From a virus: 64,000 bases of DNA. A program made the translations under genes and the position numbers. The notes below the pieces were generated by a model. That model did no database searches. It worked only from the letters and a program-made list of their open reading frames with translations, and had not been told where the DNA came from. Shown piece after piece: positions 30,963 to 38,935 of this stretch. The DNA lies in IMG/VR virus record IMGVR_UViG_3300049617_000088, positions 31,714 through 95,713 of that record. One strand, given 5' to 3'. Numbering within the stretch: the first letter of the stretch is position 1; every line of letters begins with the position of its first letter.

Positions 30963-31422
30963 AGTTTTGTACCAACCTTGAATGTCAGAAGTTTTTTTAC
31001 GATGACAGTTGGCACACCTGACATCGCACTTCTTTATCTCTAATTTTATTCTATTTAAAGAACAAACATTAGAGATAAGCTTTGAAACATTATTGCTTTT
31101 CTTTCCTCGAACATGATCGAATTCTAAACATCTAATGTCTGATTCGCCGCAATCAACACAAGAATGTGTTGATAAATATTCGCGAATGTGTTGATAAATA
31201 TTCGCGAAGCCATTGATAGTTGCTATCTTTAGTTTCTTGTTTTCGGAGCCCACAAATTTTGATATGCTTTTCACGATTAGCAGCATAGTATTCCCTAGAA
31301 CGCTGCCTACCACATTCTTTACAATGTGGCTGCTTACCATCTGGACTGGTTTTCTTTTTATTAAAATCGTCTTTTAATGATTTAGGTAATTTACAGATAG
31401 AACATTTCTTTTGTATTAGCAT
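30936..31422 (-). pseudogene. HNH endonuclease broken by a 22-bp tandem duplication
   Basis: ATG at 31422 (MLIQKKCSICKLPKSLKDD) begins a zinc ribbon with KECGRQRSREYYAANREKH. A 22-bp duplication (31162-31205) shifts the frame; without it the protein continues WLREYLSTHSCVDCGESDIR, LEFDHVRGKKSNN and CANCHRKKT, an HNH core. Span 487 bases, 3n+1. The frame runs into the tRNA-Lys gene and stops at a TAG there. A relic, or a switchable, homing endonuclease at a tRNA. Confidence 0.7.
31162..31205. repeat. 22-bp tandem duplication
   Basis: A 22-base unit beginning GAATGTGTTGATAAATA is present at 31162-31183 and again at 31184-31205, perfect and adjacent, inside the HNH gene. Confidence 0.9.
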
Positions 31423-31452
31423 GCCTTTTAATATAACATGCCGGATTAAAAG

Positions 31453-31641
31453 CTATTGGATGCTCGCTTTAACTACTTGTTGATTTGCAATCTCAACACA
31501 TAAACGATCCTCTCGTTTATCTTCGGGATAAGGAAGGAAAGGTTCTCCATCCACTGAAATGAGTCGGAAGATTAAATACTTAGCCTCTGCGGTATCCTGT
31601 GCCTTCTTCTTACTCATACCAAGAAATTGCGTCGCATCCAT
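31453..31641 (-). CDS. small conserved-type phage protein
   Basis: A 62-residue protein (MDATQFLGMSKKKAQDTAE, then LIFRLISVDGEPFLPYPED, ending VVKASIQ). The strand and Asp-Arg pattern resembles small inhibitor-like proteins seen in other phages, but I cannot name the family. It ends naturally in TAG. Confidence 0.6.
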   Translation of the reverse strand: MDATQFLGMSKKKAQDTAEAKYLIFRLISVDGEPFLPYPEDKREDRLCVEIANQQVVKASIQ

Positions 31642-31642
31642 T

Positions 31643-31984
31643 TTATTCTTCCTTATCAGCTAGAATTACACCAACAATTTGTTTCTCTACCACATATTCA
31701 TCATCATAGTGATCTTCACATCCCAATGCGGGGTCAACATATATTTCATAACGAACCGTATTGATATCCCAATCCAATCCCTCAAACTCTCTGTCGGCAA
31801 TGATGATAAATCCTAAGCTGCCAGTCCACATGACATCAGCTTTAAACGCACAATCATGCATCGTATTGATGATGCAGGTGCGAATATAATCGTGCCGTCC
31901 TATATAGGAATGATTATTTCTTGCAATAAAATCTACTGCTGCATTTAATTCAATTTGATTATAACTAATTTCTACAGTCGGCAT
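31643..31984 (-). CDS. hypothetical protein
   Basis: A 113-residue alpha/beta protein (MPTVEISYNQIELNAAVDF; TGSLGFIIIADREFEGLDW) with an acidic C-terminus. No family recognised. Overlaps its upstream neighbour by one base. Confidence 0.6.
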   Translation of the reverse strand: MPTVEISYNQIELNAAVDFIARNNHSYIGRHDYIRTCIINTMHDCAFKADVMWTGSLGFIIIADREFEGLDWDINTVRYEIYVDPALGCEDHYDDEYVVEKQIVGVILADKEE

Positions 31985-32475
31985 TATTCAATCAAATCGA
32001 ATTGCTGAACAATATTTCTCAATCCACTTGCTTCTAAATCAAGTGCTTCTAATTTTTTGAGAATTTGATTTCCCTTAATAAGGAGACCATATTCTTTAAT
32101 GAAGGGAGAAATATCATTCGTATTTTGGAAACTGATAGATAGAATTGAGTCATCGAAACGCAAATCGATATCAGGAGACACTTCAAAAGAGGAATGCCAA
32201 CCATCCCAAGTTAATTTTTGAAGAGGTGCAACTTGTTCATCCTGAACACTACCAGTATATTCAAGATATAATCCACTAGCCTGTTCATTTTTATACGGCT
32301 TCAAAAACCAAGTAGTCCCATTGAGTAGCTTTTCTTCTTTGATAAGCTGGAGAACTAATGCCTTCTTCTCTTCTTGAAGATGATATTTAGCTACACGAAG
32401 CTCAGCTTGATTCTTATCGTTTTGTTTCAATCTGCTTTCGACAAGATCAAACTGTTCTCTAAGGGGCGATTTCAT
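31984..32475 (-). CDS. hypothetical protein with N-terminal coiled coil
   Basis: A 163-residue protein: coiled coil to about residue 50 (FDLVESRLKQNDKNQAELR), a beta-rich middle (WHSSFEVSPDIDLRFDD), and a C-terminal helix. Function unknown. Confidence 0.6.
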   Translation of the reverse strand: MKSPLREQFDLVESRLKQNDKNQAELRVAKYHLQEEKKALVLQLIKEEKLLNGTTWFLKPYKNEQASGLYLEYTGSVQDEQVAPLQKLTWDGWHSSFEVSPDIDLRFDDSILSISFQNTNDISPFIKEYGLLIKGNQILKKLEALDLEASGLRNIVQQFDLIE

Positions 32476-32620
32476 TCCAGTCCTCCCAAATCTTTTTAAC
32501 GTCCAAGTAACCCGGAATATCCCTCAGGATTTCTTCTGTCAATTCTTCTTCCAGATCGTAGAAGTAAACATCACTACCTTCTTCGTCTAGGATTTCTATA
32601 TCAACGCTTTCTCTTGGCAC
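32459..32620 (-). CDS. small acidic protein, GTG start
   Basis: A 53-residue acidic protein (MPRESVDIEILDEEGSDVYF ... VKKIWEDWNEIAP) from GTG at 32620, overlapping the ends of both neighbours by about 20 bases. Ends in TAG. No ATG is available, but the sequence is clearly protein-like. Confidence 0.5.
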   Translation of the reverse strand: MPRESVDIEILDEEGSDVYFYDLEEELTEEILRDIPGYLDVKKIWEDWNEIAP

Positions 32621-33047
32621 GGCTTTTTTCTTTCTGATATGCTAAAAAATGAACACCACCATCAGCCCTAGTAAAAGTCCTGATGCGATGATATTTTCGA
32701 ATCTTTTTTCCCTCCCAAACACGGCAAGCATCCGAGGAAGGACCGTCAGATGACCTGACTCTATAGCCACGACTCAGACCCCATTGAATTGCCTTGGCAT
32801 ATAACAAAGCTCCAAAACCTTTGTTGCGGTACTCACAATTCAACCACGAATGAGTCTCTATAATCTTTCCCTTAGGATTATTATAATACTTTTCAATTAG
32901 GTCAATGGCGCCAACGGTCGCGCACGTAGAAGAGTGACATAGCCTGACAACTCTTACCGCAGAGTCATAAGGGTCTTTCATGACCTCAAAACGAAAACCC
33001 CTGGGAGCCCTGATTCTTGCCTTGTTAGTAGAAGATTTCTTTTTCAT
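32601..33047 (-). CDS. GNAT-like acetyltransferase
   Basis: A 148-residue protein. HSWLNCEYRNKGFGALLYAK is a good match to the GNAT acetyl-CoA pyrophosphate loop (R-x-x-G-x-G) at the start of helix 3, with strands before and DACRVWEGKKIRKYHRI after. Basic termini. Target unknown. Confidence 0.55.
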   Translation of the reverse strand: MKKKSSTNKARIRAPRGFRFEVMKDPYDSAVRVVRLCHSSTCATVGAIDLIEKYYNNPKGKIIETHSWLNCEYRNKGFGALLYAKAIQWGLSRGYRVRSSDGPSSDACRVWEGKKIRKYHRIRTFTRADGGVHFLAYQKEKSRAKRKR

Positions 33048-33061
33048 TTAAATAAACCTAT

Positions 33062-33422
33062 TTATCCTCTTGCAGCTTGATTGTAATAACTAATTAACAG
33101 TTCAACCTTTTTTTTGAACTTGAAGTGGCAGAGCACTATACCATTCTTTAGCTACTGCAAGCTCTTCTTTACCCGGAGAATATTCCCAGGGAGACATCCA
33201 GCGCAACTCATCTTCAGTTGGAGGATTCTTTACATAAGAATACTCAGCGTAATCTTTAAGTTGATCAGCCAAGATGCTAGGATCATAATAACATTCAGGT
33301 AAAGTATATGGCAGATTTTTTTCTATTGCCACTACCTCTGCTAGAGAACTTCCCCAAGCTCGTAAGACCACAAGAAATTTAATTCTATTGGATACTTTAG
33401 TAACAGTTAAAGTATAGTTCAT
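33062..33422 (-). pseudogene. hypothetical protein with +1 frameshift in an A8 run
   Basis: From ATG at 33422 (MNYTLTVTKVSNRIKFLVV) the frame stops at TGA (33102-33104) right after an A8 run (plus-strand T run 33108-33115). With seven A's the sequence would continue KKVELLISYYNQAARG to TAA at 33062, completing the C-terminal helix. Span 361 bases, 3n+1. The 106-residue form may still be functional. Confidence 0.5.
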
Positions 33423-33425
33423 TAT

Positions 33426-33662
33426 TCAGTCCTCAGCGTATTCTTCCCAATCTTTACCTTCTTCGATTCCTTCTTCAGCGTATCCATATTCACAACATGG
33501 ATAGAACCTACCACGATCATCTACATCTTCCACACCAGTGTTGGGATCTACATTGCAGGAACAGCCGCGAGGAACACATTCATCACAATAATCTCCGCCA
33601 CCATCGCTTGGCATGTACCACCAAACGGCTATGTTAGGACAGTTTTGACAAACTGTTTTCAT
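33426..33662 (-). CDS. zinc-binding acidic protein
   Basis: A 78-residue protein with CQNCPNIAVWWY, YCDECVPRGCSC and PCCEYGYAEEG; nine Cys, acidic tail (EEGIEEGKDWEEYAED). Likely two zinc sites. Overlaps the next gene by four bases. Confidence 0.65.
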   Translation of the reverse strand: MKTVCQNCPNIAVWWYMPSDGGGDYCDECVPRGCSCNVDPNTGVEDVDDRGRFYPCCEYGYAEEGIEEGKDWEEYAED

Positions 33663-33880
33663 CGTAGCTTATACCATAGTAAAGCAAGCCCACCAAAAAA
33701 GAATGTCATTGCACACATGTGAGCAATGAATCCCTCTTTGGTTCCCAAACTTCTTTGCTCAGGAGGGAGATTATATGAAACGATATATCTATCGAAAAGC
33801 CATCCCACACAAGTGATTGGTAGTGCTGGTAGCCCTAGGATAAACATGATGGTAAGCTTGATGTTTTGTTTGGACATCAA
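33659..33880 (-). CDS. two-TM membrane protein
   Basis: A 73-residue protein with hydrophobic segments at about 9-28 and 52-70. Overlaps HIT and the zinc protein by four bases each. Function unknown. Confidence 0.6.
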   Translation of the reverse strand: MMSKQNIKLTIMFILGLPALPITCVGWLFDRYIVSYNLPPEQRSLGTKEGFIAHMCAMTFFFGGLALLWYKLR

Positions 33881-34254
33881 ACACCAAAATCGTTTTTTAA
33901 TGTAGCTCCACCAAGAAGATGCATATGTAAATGCTTAACAGTTTGACCAGCATCTTTACCTGTATTAATTAGAATACGATATCCAGATTCATTTAGATGA
34001 TTTGATAATGCATATTCATTTAGCAGCGCCAACATATGACCAGTAATTTTACCCAATAAAAACCTGCTAGTGCCTAAATCGCTAACATCAACGAAATGTT
34101 GTCTAGCAATGGATAGAATGTGATGTGGTGCCATAGGATTACGATCCCTGATCAGGTAGGCTTCGCTATTGTAATTGATGATGTGAGGTGGAAGTGCTAC
34201 TCTACCTTCAAAAGCAGCATCATCTTTCAATTTACAAAAAATACAATCGTTCAT
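33877..34254 (-). CDS. HIT-family nucleotide hydrolase
   Basis: A 125-residue HIT protein from ATG at 34254 (MNDCIFCKLKDDAAFEG). QTVKHLHMHLLGG is the HxHxHxx catalytic motif near residue 110. HIT enzymes hydrolyse nucleotidyl phosphoramides and AMP-lysine-type adducts or dinucleoside polyphosphates. Next to an RNA ligase, it could clear adenylylated intermediates (an inference). Confidence 0.88.
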   Translation of the reverse strand: MNDCIFCKLKDDAAFEGRVALPPHIINYNSEAYLIRDRNPMAPHHILSIARQHFVDVSDLGTSRFLLGKITGHMLALLNEYALSNHLNESGYRILINTGKDAGQTVKHLHMHLLGGATLKNDFGV

Positions 34255-34259
34255 GGTGC

Positions 34260-35357
34260 TCACTTCTGAAGGTTATAACCTTCTCCTACCAGTTTGACTT
34301 GCATACGAGAATCCAGTTTAGGTTCGTAGCGTTCGACAAGGGTGTTGAGTACCCACCCCTCTCTTATATGGCTCCCGCCGAGCGTTGTCAAGCCCTCGGC
34401 ATACGGATACATTGCTTCCTTACCTTGCCATACACCTCGGTATAACTCGGGTACTGAATCCAAACCTGCCCCCATGAGGGCAATGATACGATGATCATAA
34501 TTGAGATACCTAAGCACTTTGGTATCCCACACATCGAAGAAACGAACCTTGGTCATCAGGCGCTTCTCCTCAATGAGAGTATCATATCGGAAACCTTTAA
34601 CCTGACCGTAGACCTCACCGAAGAAAACAAAATTAGGATAATGCTTGAGCTTGTTCTCCAAATCATATCGAAGAGCAATATCCCACCACATATCATCTGG
34701 ATCCATCTTCTTGTAGAAGTTACGAGACTTTACCCACAAGCGTTCGCCGTCATGACAGAAGGCAGCATTGCTACCATGAAGCTTCTCCGTCAGAACAATC
34801 TCTTCTCCTTCTTGCAAACAAGAAATGTACTTGCGAACACCATCAATATCATAGTGAGGGATTGCCCAACCTTGCGGAGCCTTCTCTGCATTGGTCCGAG
34901 TCTTCTCGAGACCAGGAAGGTTCTCTTCCTCAAGCTCTTCCCACTTTTTGAGTTGGAAGAAGTTGACAATGGAATCACCAATTCCCACAACGTCAGTTAG
35001 TGGAAGTTGGACCAGCATTCCTTGACTGTAAGTCCCGCGAATCTTCTTTGCCTTGATGATACGATATTTCTCGGGGACACTACCTACCGGGAACTTCGGA
35101 CCAACCATACGCTGGAGAACTTCCCCGTAATCACCTTCGTACTTCTCATATGTTTTGGGGCACAGAAAGTAGAACTGATCCGTATCGGGAACAATAGAAT
35201 CGATAGGAATATAACCAGCCAGATCCCCAATGATATACTCGTCGCGCTTGGTGATGACTGGATAATCTCCAAGCACAGTACATACATCTAGCGTATCAGC
35301 ATCGGGATGCTTAATTACATTTTCAATTTGAACTACTTGGGGCATCCAATCAGTCAT
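34260..35357 (-). CDS. RNA ligase, Rnl5 (DraRnl)-like, with N-terminal OB module
   Basis: A 365-residue ATP-type ligase. An N-terminal OB-like module (HPDADTLDVCTVLGDYPVIT, IPIDSIVPD) as in the Deinococcus DRB0094 group, then TEKLHGSN (motif I with the Lys that takes AMP), LWVKSRNF (motif Ia), VFFGEVYG (motif IIIa), REGWVLNT (motif IV) and QVKLVGEGYN (motif V). It seals 3'-OH/5'-phosphate ends in nicked RNA. With RtcB and a second ligase it suggests RNA repair. Confidence 0.85.
   Translation of the reverse strand: MTDWMPQVVQIENVIKHPDADTLDVCTVLGDYPVITKRDEYIIGDLAGYIPIDSIVPDTDQFYFLCPKTYEKYEGDYGEVLQRMVGPKFPVGSVPEKYRIIKAKKIRGTYSQGMLVQLPLTDVVGIGDSIVNFFQLKKWEELEEENLPGLEKTRTNAEKAPQGWAIPHYDIDGVRKYISCLQEGEEIVLTEKLHGSNAAFCHDGERLWVKSRNFYKKMDPDDMWWDIALRYDLENKLKHYPNFVFFGEVYGQVKGFRYDTLIEEKRLMTKVRFFDVWDTKVLRYLNYDHRIIALMGAGLDSVPELYRGVWQGKEAMYPYAEGLTTLGGSHIREGWVLNTLVERYEPKLDSRMQVKLVGEGYNLQK
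34363..34391 (-). promoter_or_regulatory. consensus-like sigma-70 promoter inside the RNA ligase gene
   Basis: Minus strand: TTGACA (34386-34391), 17 bases, TATAAG (34363-34368), within the last fifth of the ligase coding sequence and about 110 bases before the HIT gene. It could make an internal transcript for HIT and the genes after it. Confidence 0.5.
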
Positions 35358-35372
35358 CTTATTACCTTTAAA

Positions 35373-35888
35373 TTATTTTAATTTCCATTCGGAATGTATC
35401 TTTTTATATCCGGGGAGCTGGGAAGTTTTATCCGTGGAAAAGATTATTTTATGACTTGGCCAAAGCATAAAGCAACCACCTTGGTTAATCAAATGACATA
35501 ACTGGTTGTCATCCTGCCAGTCAAAAGTCATCATATACGATCCGACTCCCCTCCAACTGCCATCCTTATTATAGACCTGACAGTATTCATCGTCTAGTGA
35601 TTCGAAAGTATGGACAGTTAGCTGTCCTGAAGGACAATTGAAATAGCTATATTCTTCCATGAAGCCGGAGAATCTAATAGGAAACTCTACCAAAGCATGA
35701 ACCGGAACGTATGAATAAAGATACTTATCCTCTACCAATACTTGGAATGTTGGAACATGCCCGGGATAGGAAGAGACCGCAAAAACTTTGCAAGGATAAT
35801 ACTTACCATGATTAGATTGGAAGTCAAACAGAAACTCTCCACGAATCAAACAAGTGAATGGTTTGATATCAAAATGGATTGATTGCAT
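35373..35888 (-). CDS. hypothetical protein
   Basis: A 171-residue beta-rich protein from ATG at 35888 (MQSIHFDIKPFTCLIRGEF). The stretch DGSWRGVGSYMMTFDWQDD is distinctive but I cannot assign a family. It is 15 bases upstream of the RNA ligase. Confidence 0.6.
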   Translation of the reverse strand: MQSIHFDIKPFTCLIRGEFLFDFQSNHGKYYPCKVFAVSSYPGHVPTFQVLVEDKYLYSYVPVHALVEFPIRFSGFMEEYSYFNCPSGQLTVHTFESLDDEYCQVYNKDGSWRGVGSYMMTFDWQDDNQLCHLINQGGCFMLWPSHKIIFSTDKTSQLPGYKKIHSEWKLK

Positions 35889-36147
35889 CTTTCCAAGCTT
35901 TCTCGTAAGGATCAAACTCGGCTACGATAGCGAAAACGATATGACCAGACGGCAACCAAGCGGCAGATGTTTCACGAACAATGATACCAACACCTTCACG
36001 TTCGGAGTTATCTCGATAAGCTGCGTGAATGTACTTAGCTTCAACGAAGTCACCAAAAACATTTGTGTTAATGTAACGCTCGATATGCCAACCAGCCTCA
36101 GTTAAAGACGGGCAATCTTCTTCTGTAATTGGATCACCAAAGGTAAT
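35869..36147 (-). CDS. hypothetical protein with apparent ATT start
   Basis: A 92-codon frame (TFGDPITEEDCPSLTEAG, EREGVGIIVRETSAAW) runs from an ATT immediately after the upstream TAA to a stop inside the next gene. No ATG, GTG or TTG is available near its beginning, and the sequence is clearly protein-like. ATT initiation or a lost ATG are the options. Confidence 0.5.
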   Translation of the reverse strand: MTFGDPITEEDCPSLTEAGWHIERYINTNVFGDFVEAKYIHAAYRDNSEREGVGIIVRETSAAWLPSGHIVFAIVAEFDPYEKAWKDAINPF

Positions 36148-36399
36148 TTAGGAGCGAGGAAGGATTTGAAAGCCCCAACCAAATTCGTAAGCTACTCGCT
36201 CATTAAGATACTGGGCTCGATAGCTAAAACCGATTCGCTTGTTCTTTCGGAGAGTGCCAGAGGCATGTTTATCTATCCATTCCTCCTCTGGCATGTTACG
36301 AATCTGATCTCGATGTGCAGCCCTCTTCATCAGAAAGTCTAGCTTATCTGTCAATGTCTCATAATCTTTGGGATCAAACTTCTTAACAAGAGTTTCCAT
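36148..36399 (-). CDS. hypothetical protein
   Basis: An 83-residue charged protein: helices (METLVKKFDPKDYETLTDK) then a beta-rich end (AYEFGWGFQILPRS). No family recognised. Confidence 0.6.
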   Translation of the reverse strand: METLVKKFDPKDYETLTDKLDFLMKRAAHRDQIRNMPEEEWIDKHASGTLRKNKRIGFSYRAQYLNERVAYEFGWGFQILPRS

Positions 36400-36401
36400 T
36401 T

Positions 36402-36728
36402 TTAATAAATGCTTTCTACTTTGAAAGTCTTCCAGACCTTTCGTGTATTCTGCCTTATAAGTTTCCGTGTCGGCATCATTGGCATTCTTAATACATTAGG
36501 ATCAGAGCCACCTCCCTCGATAGAGGAATCATCAATCAAACCCATGTCGAACTGTTCCAGACTGAACGGCTTGAACATGGATTGATAAGCAGGATTGCCA
36601 GCATCAATCACGGGAGTCCAAAGACTCTCGACATTAAATTCAATGTCATTATCAGTCTTCTTGAAAACGGGTTGACTGTATCGAATCTCAGAGACCGAAG
36701 AGTGGTTACTATAGCCAGCGTGGTTCAT
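36402..36728 (-). CDS. hypothetical protein
   Basis: A 108-residue protein of mixed composition (MNHAGYSNHSSVSEIRYSQ; PMMPTRKLIRQNTRKVWKTF) with little predicted structure. No family recognised. Confidence 0.55.
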   Translation of the reverse strand: MNHAGYSNHSSVSEIRYSQPVFKKTDNDIEFNVESLWTPVIDAGNPAYQSMFKPFSLEQFDMGLIDDSSIEGGGSDPNVLRMPMMPTRKLIRQNTRKVWKTFKVESIY

Positions 36729-36737
36729 TATATTCCA

Positions 36738-36944
36738 TTATTCTATCTCATCATTGAACAGGGCTCTAATTGTTGTCCCCGCTACAAACTCGCTGCCGTC
36801 TTGTGAAGATGGAATAATACAATTGACCTTAACTTTTTGATACTGCCCAAATAGTTCAACGCTATACACTTCCAGGCTTCGACCATCTTCTTTACGAATG
36901 ATCCAGTCTCCCTTTTTCAGAAGACGAGCAACACGATATTTCAT
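36738..36944 (-). CDS. small SH3/KOW-like barrel protein
   Basis: A 68-residue protein (MKYRVARLLKKGDWIIRKED; EVYSVELFGQYQKVKVNCI) with the KGDWIxR opening typical of small beta barrels. Similar in pattern to 1139-1318. Function unknown. Confidence 0.55.
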   Translation of the reverse strand: MKYRVARLLKKGDWIIRKEDGRSLEVYSVELFGQYQKVKVNCIIPSSQDGSEFVAGTTIRALFNDEIE

Positions 36945-37280
36945 TTAATTATCCAATGTCCCAAGAGCCTTCTTTAGCTCCGCGATCTGACGTTCATCAG
37001 AAGCAATCTTTTCAGTTAGCTTCTGTCTCAGCATCTTGAAGAGACCTGTTGCCGCAGAGATTACACTTACATCTGCATATTCGTGTGAGTCTACGCGAAT
37101 GATCCATGGCTTAGTAACGCCAGAAGAATTACTTTTGTAAAAGATAATTACATCAGCATCTGCTTTACCAGAAAAGCTAATGTATATCTGTCTGATATTC
37201 TTCACTAAAGATTCTAGTTCTGTAGAACTTTCAACCCCATTCTGACCAACAGGTTGTTTGATCGCATTCATCAAAGTCAT
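36945..37280 (-). CDS. hypothetical protein with C-terminal coiled coil
   Basis: A 111-residue protein from ATG at 37280 (MTLMNAIKQPVGQNG); a beta-rich middle (ADVIIFYKSNSSGVTKPW) and a C-terminal coiled coil (LRQKLTEKIASDERQIAEL). The start could be 37271. Overlaps the upstream gene by 50 bases. Confidence 0.55.
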   Translation of the reverse strand: MTLMNAIKQPVGQNGVESSTELESLVKNIRQIYISFSGKADADVIIFYKSNSSGVTKPWIIRVDSHEYADVSVISAATGLFKMLRQKLTEKIASDERQIAELKKALGTLDN

Positions 37281-37413
37281 CGTCCCAACGCCCTTTAACA
37301 TAGCCACGCTCGGGCACAGGCGCAACCTTTATAATTGGACAGGGAATTTTTTCCGTTGGCAACAGGAGTGTTGTCAACATGATATCTAGATGAATCATCA
37401 TGGATAATACCAT
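37231..37413 (-). CDS. small protein, N-terminal hydrophobic segment
   Basis: A 60-residue protein from ATG at 37413 (MVLSMMIHLDIMLTTLLLP) with a hydrophobic first third and a Pro/Asp-rich tail ending CWSEWG. Start uncertain. Function unknown. Confidence 0.45.
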   Translation of the reverse strand: MVLSMMIHLDIMLTTLLLPTEKIPCPIIKVAPVPERGYVKGRWDDDFDECDQTTCWSEWG

Positions 37414-37435
37414 GACAATAATCTTAGCTTCTCTG

Positions 37436-37771
37436 TTAGTTACTGTTGACGATGCGAGCCAGTCTTTTACAGACTTGAATAGCTGCGGCAGAAGCTTCGT
37501 TTGCATTGGCTTTACCAGTCGCTAGTTTCAGCAAATCCTTTGTTTTAGGATCCAAAATATGATTGACAGGCTTAACTGCTAGCTTGAGTTCAGCACCAGC
37601 TAACTGATTCTGCATAGCAACTAGAGCGCCATACATTTTAGTATGGGAGGTAATGAGACGATTACGCAGTCTCGCTTCTCTAACCCTATCAACTAAACAA
37701 AAAATAGCTACTGGTCCGGTGACAGCCGACAAGATGGTAAGAACCATAATAGTAATTTGATTGTGATCCAT
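37436..37771 (-). CDS. membrane-anchored DUF2786-like protein
   Basis: A 111-residue protein from ATG at 37771: one N-terminal TM (MVLTILSAVTGPVAIFCLV), a linker, and a C-terminal DUF2786-like segment (LLKLATGKANANEASAAAI). The same domain opens the broken gene 27904-28714. Confidence 0.6.
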   Translation of the reverse strand: MDHNQITIMVLTILSAVTGPVAIFCLVDRVREARLRNRLITSHTKMYGALVAMQNQLAGAELKLAVKPVNHILDPKTKDLLKLATGKANANEASAAAIQVCKRLARIVNSN

Positions 37772-38090
37772 TAAAGTTCTCCATAGAAATTGATCCCTCG
37801 TTATCATAGCCCCACTCACCGCTTGCTTGCAATGCAAAATAAGAGGTGGGCTATCCTTTTACAACTGGATGAAACGAGGAGAAAGTTAGTTGCCTTGTTT
37901 GGTTATGGAACGGAACGTGGAGAAACAACCCTCTAGTTTATCTTCGCTCATCGAGAAGAGCTAGTCGATTTTTTGAGACCGGCAAAACGAAGAACTAAAA
38001 AGACCGGAGCGTATTTAAGCGGATATGCTAGCGCTATCATACAATTATGGACGTATGATATACCATGCGATCTCCTTGTTGAAGGGAAAA
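37772..38090. other. non-coding gap with structure and a tiny leader-like frame
   Basis: About 320 bases without a real gene. It holds a 7-bp stem ATAGCCC/GGGCTAT near 37807-37855, a weak plus-strand hairpin followed by six T's (37950-37974), and a nine-codon minus-strand frame at 38037-38066 behind a perfect AAGGAG site that overlaps a 7-bp hairpin (ATCATAC/GTATGAT). A leader or small RNA is possible. Confidence 0.4.
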
Positions 38091-38109
38091 GCTAACTGTA
38101 CGGGTTAGC
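38091..38109 (-). terminator. hairpin with U-run after 38115-38393
   Basis: GCTAAC-CCGTACA-GTTAGC followed by TTTT on the minus strand, six bases after the stop of the gene 38115-38393. A plausible intrinsic terminator, though the stem is short. Confidence 0.55.
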
Positions 38110-38114
38110 CCCAA

Positions 38115-38393
38115 TTACTTAGCAGCGTCCTGCTTTGTAGTTGAATCAACATCCTTTGACATCTCAGCTCCAATCGTGAGCTTCAATTCAAATGTGTACT
38201 GTTCCTCATCCGAAACCTGGAGAGCAACCCAAGAGTGTTCTCCATTAAAATAGGCGGATGGAAACTTATGACCCACTGGAAACTTTCCGATCGGAACGAC
38301 CAGTGTAACATTATAAAATACAAAGGATGCAGGACCACCTTCGTCCCAACTCTCCCAATCAAACAACTGCTGCTCAAGCGTCATAGGTTCCAT
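38115..38393 (-). CDS. hypothetical protein
   Basis: A 92-residue protein (MEPMTLEQQLFDWESWDEGG) with a beta-sandwich-like middle (FVFYNVTLVVPIGKFPVG) and acidic tail. No family recognised. Confidence 0.6.
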   Translation of the reverse strand: MEPMTLEQQLFDWESWDEGGPASFVFYNVTLVVPIGKFPVGHKFPSAYFNGEHSWVALQVSDEEQYTFELKLTIGAEMSKDVDSTTKQDAAK

Positions 38394-38395
38394 GT

Positions 38396-38935
38396 TTATC
38401 TCCAGAATGAAAATGAATTGGTTTTACGATGGTCTTTAAAAATCTTATCAATATCCACGCGATCATCTGGGCTATGACCCAGTGCTGCTGCCAAACATTT
38501 CTCAGCAACATAGATGAGCTTAACGCTCTTGTCCTCATCACCTAGAGCCTCTTCAATGCTAACCGGCTCCCAACGAGCTTCATCATCATACGGAACAATC
38601 TCTCCGCTATAGGAATCAGCGTCGGCTCCTCCAATGTCTCTAACGAAATCGATGAAGGCATCGGCATCAAACTCTTTTTCTAAGAGAGAAAGACCACATT
38701 TGCCACAGTATTCCATTGGTTCTCCACCCAACTTGGAAGACATATCCAATGTCTTTTCGCAACAAGCCTTGAGCTTAACCTCGGGCTCCGACATAAAAGC
38801 ATTCTTGAAAAAGGAAGCTAGATCCACAAAAGCTTCTTTGGTTGAAGAGAACTTCTTATTAGAATGGAAGGGAACATATCCCAGCATTCCGCTCTCGGCA
38901 TATCCAAAATTAAGTAGAAATGTATACGCTTTCAT
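38396..38935 (-). CDS. zinc-containing hypothetical protein
   Basis: A 179-residue protein with ACCEKTLDMSSKLG and EYCGKCGLSLLEKEF, a probable zinc ribbon at about 57-85, then an acidic helical C-terminal half. Function unknown. Confidence 0.6.
   Translation of the reverse strand: MKAYTFLLNFGYAESGMLGYVPFHSNKKFSSTKEAFVDLASFFKNAFMSEPEVKLKACCEKTLDMSSKLGGEPMEYCGKCGLSLLEKEFDADAFIDFVRDIGGADADSYSGEIVPYDDEARWEPVSIEEALGDEDKSVKLIYVAEKCLAAALGHSPDDRVDIDKIFKDHRKTNSFSFWR

Noticed and set aside
37951-37974. Plus-strand intrinsic terminator implying a plus-strand RNA gene
   Set aside because: The stem is only 5 bp and no plus-strand promoter or RNA is evident.
38396-38425. Another copy of the TTTTACGATGG motif
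   Set aside because: Only eleven bases match, it lies inside coding sequence near the end of a gene, and the second half of the motif is absent.
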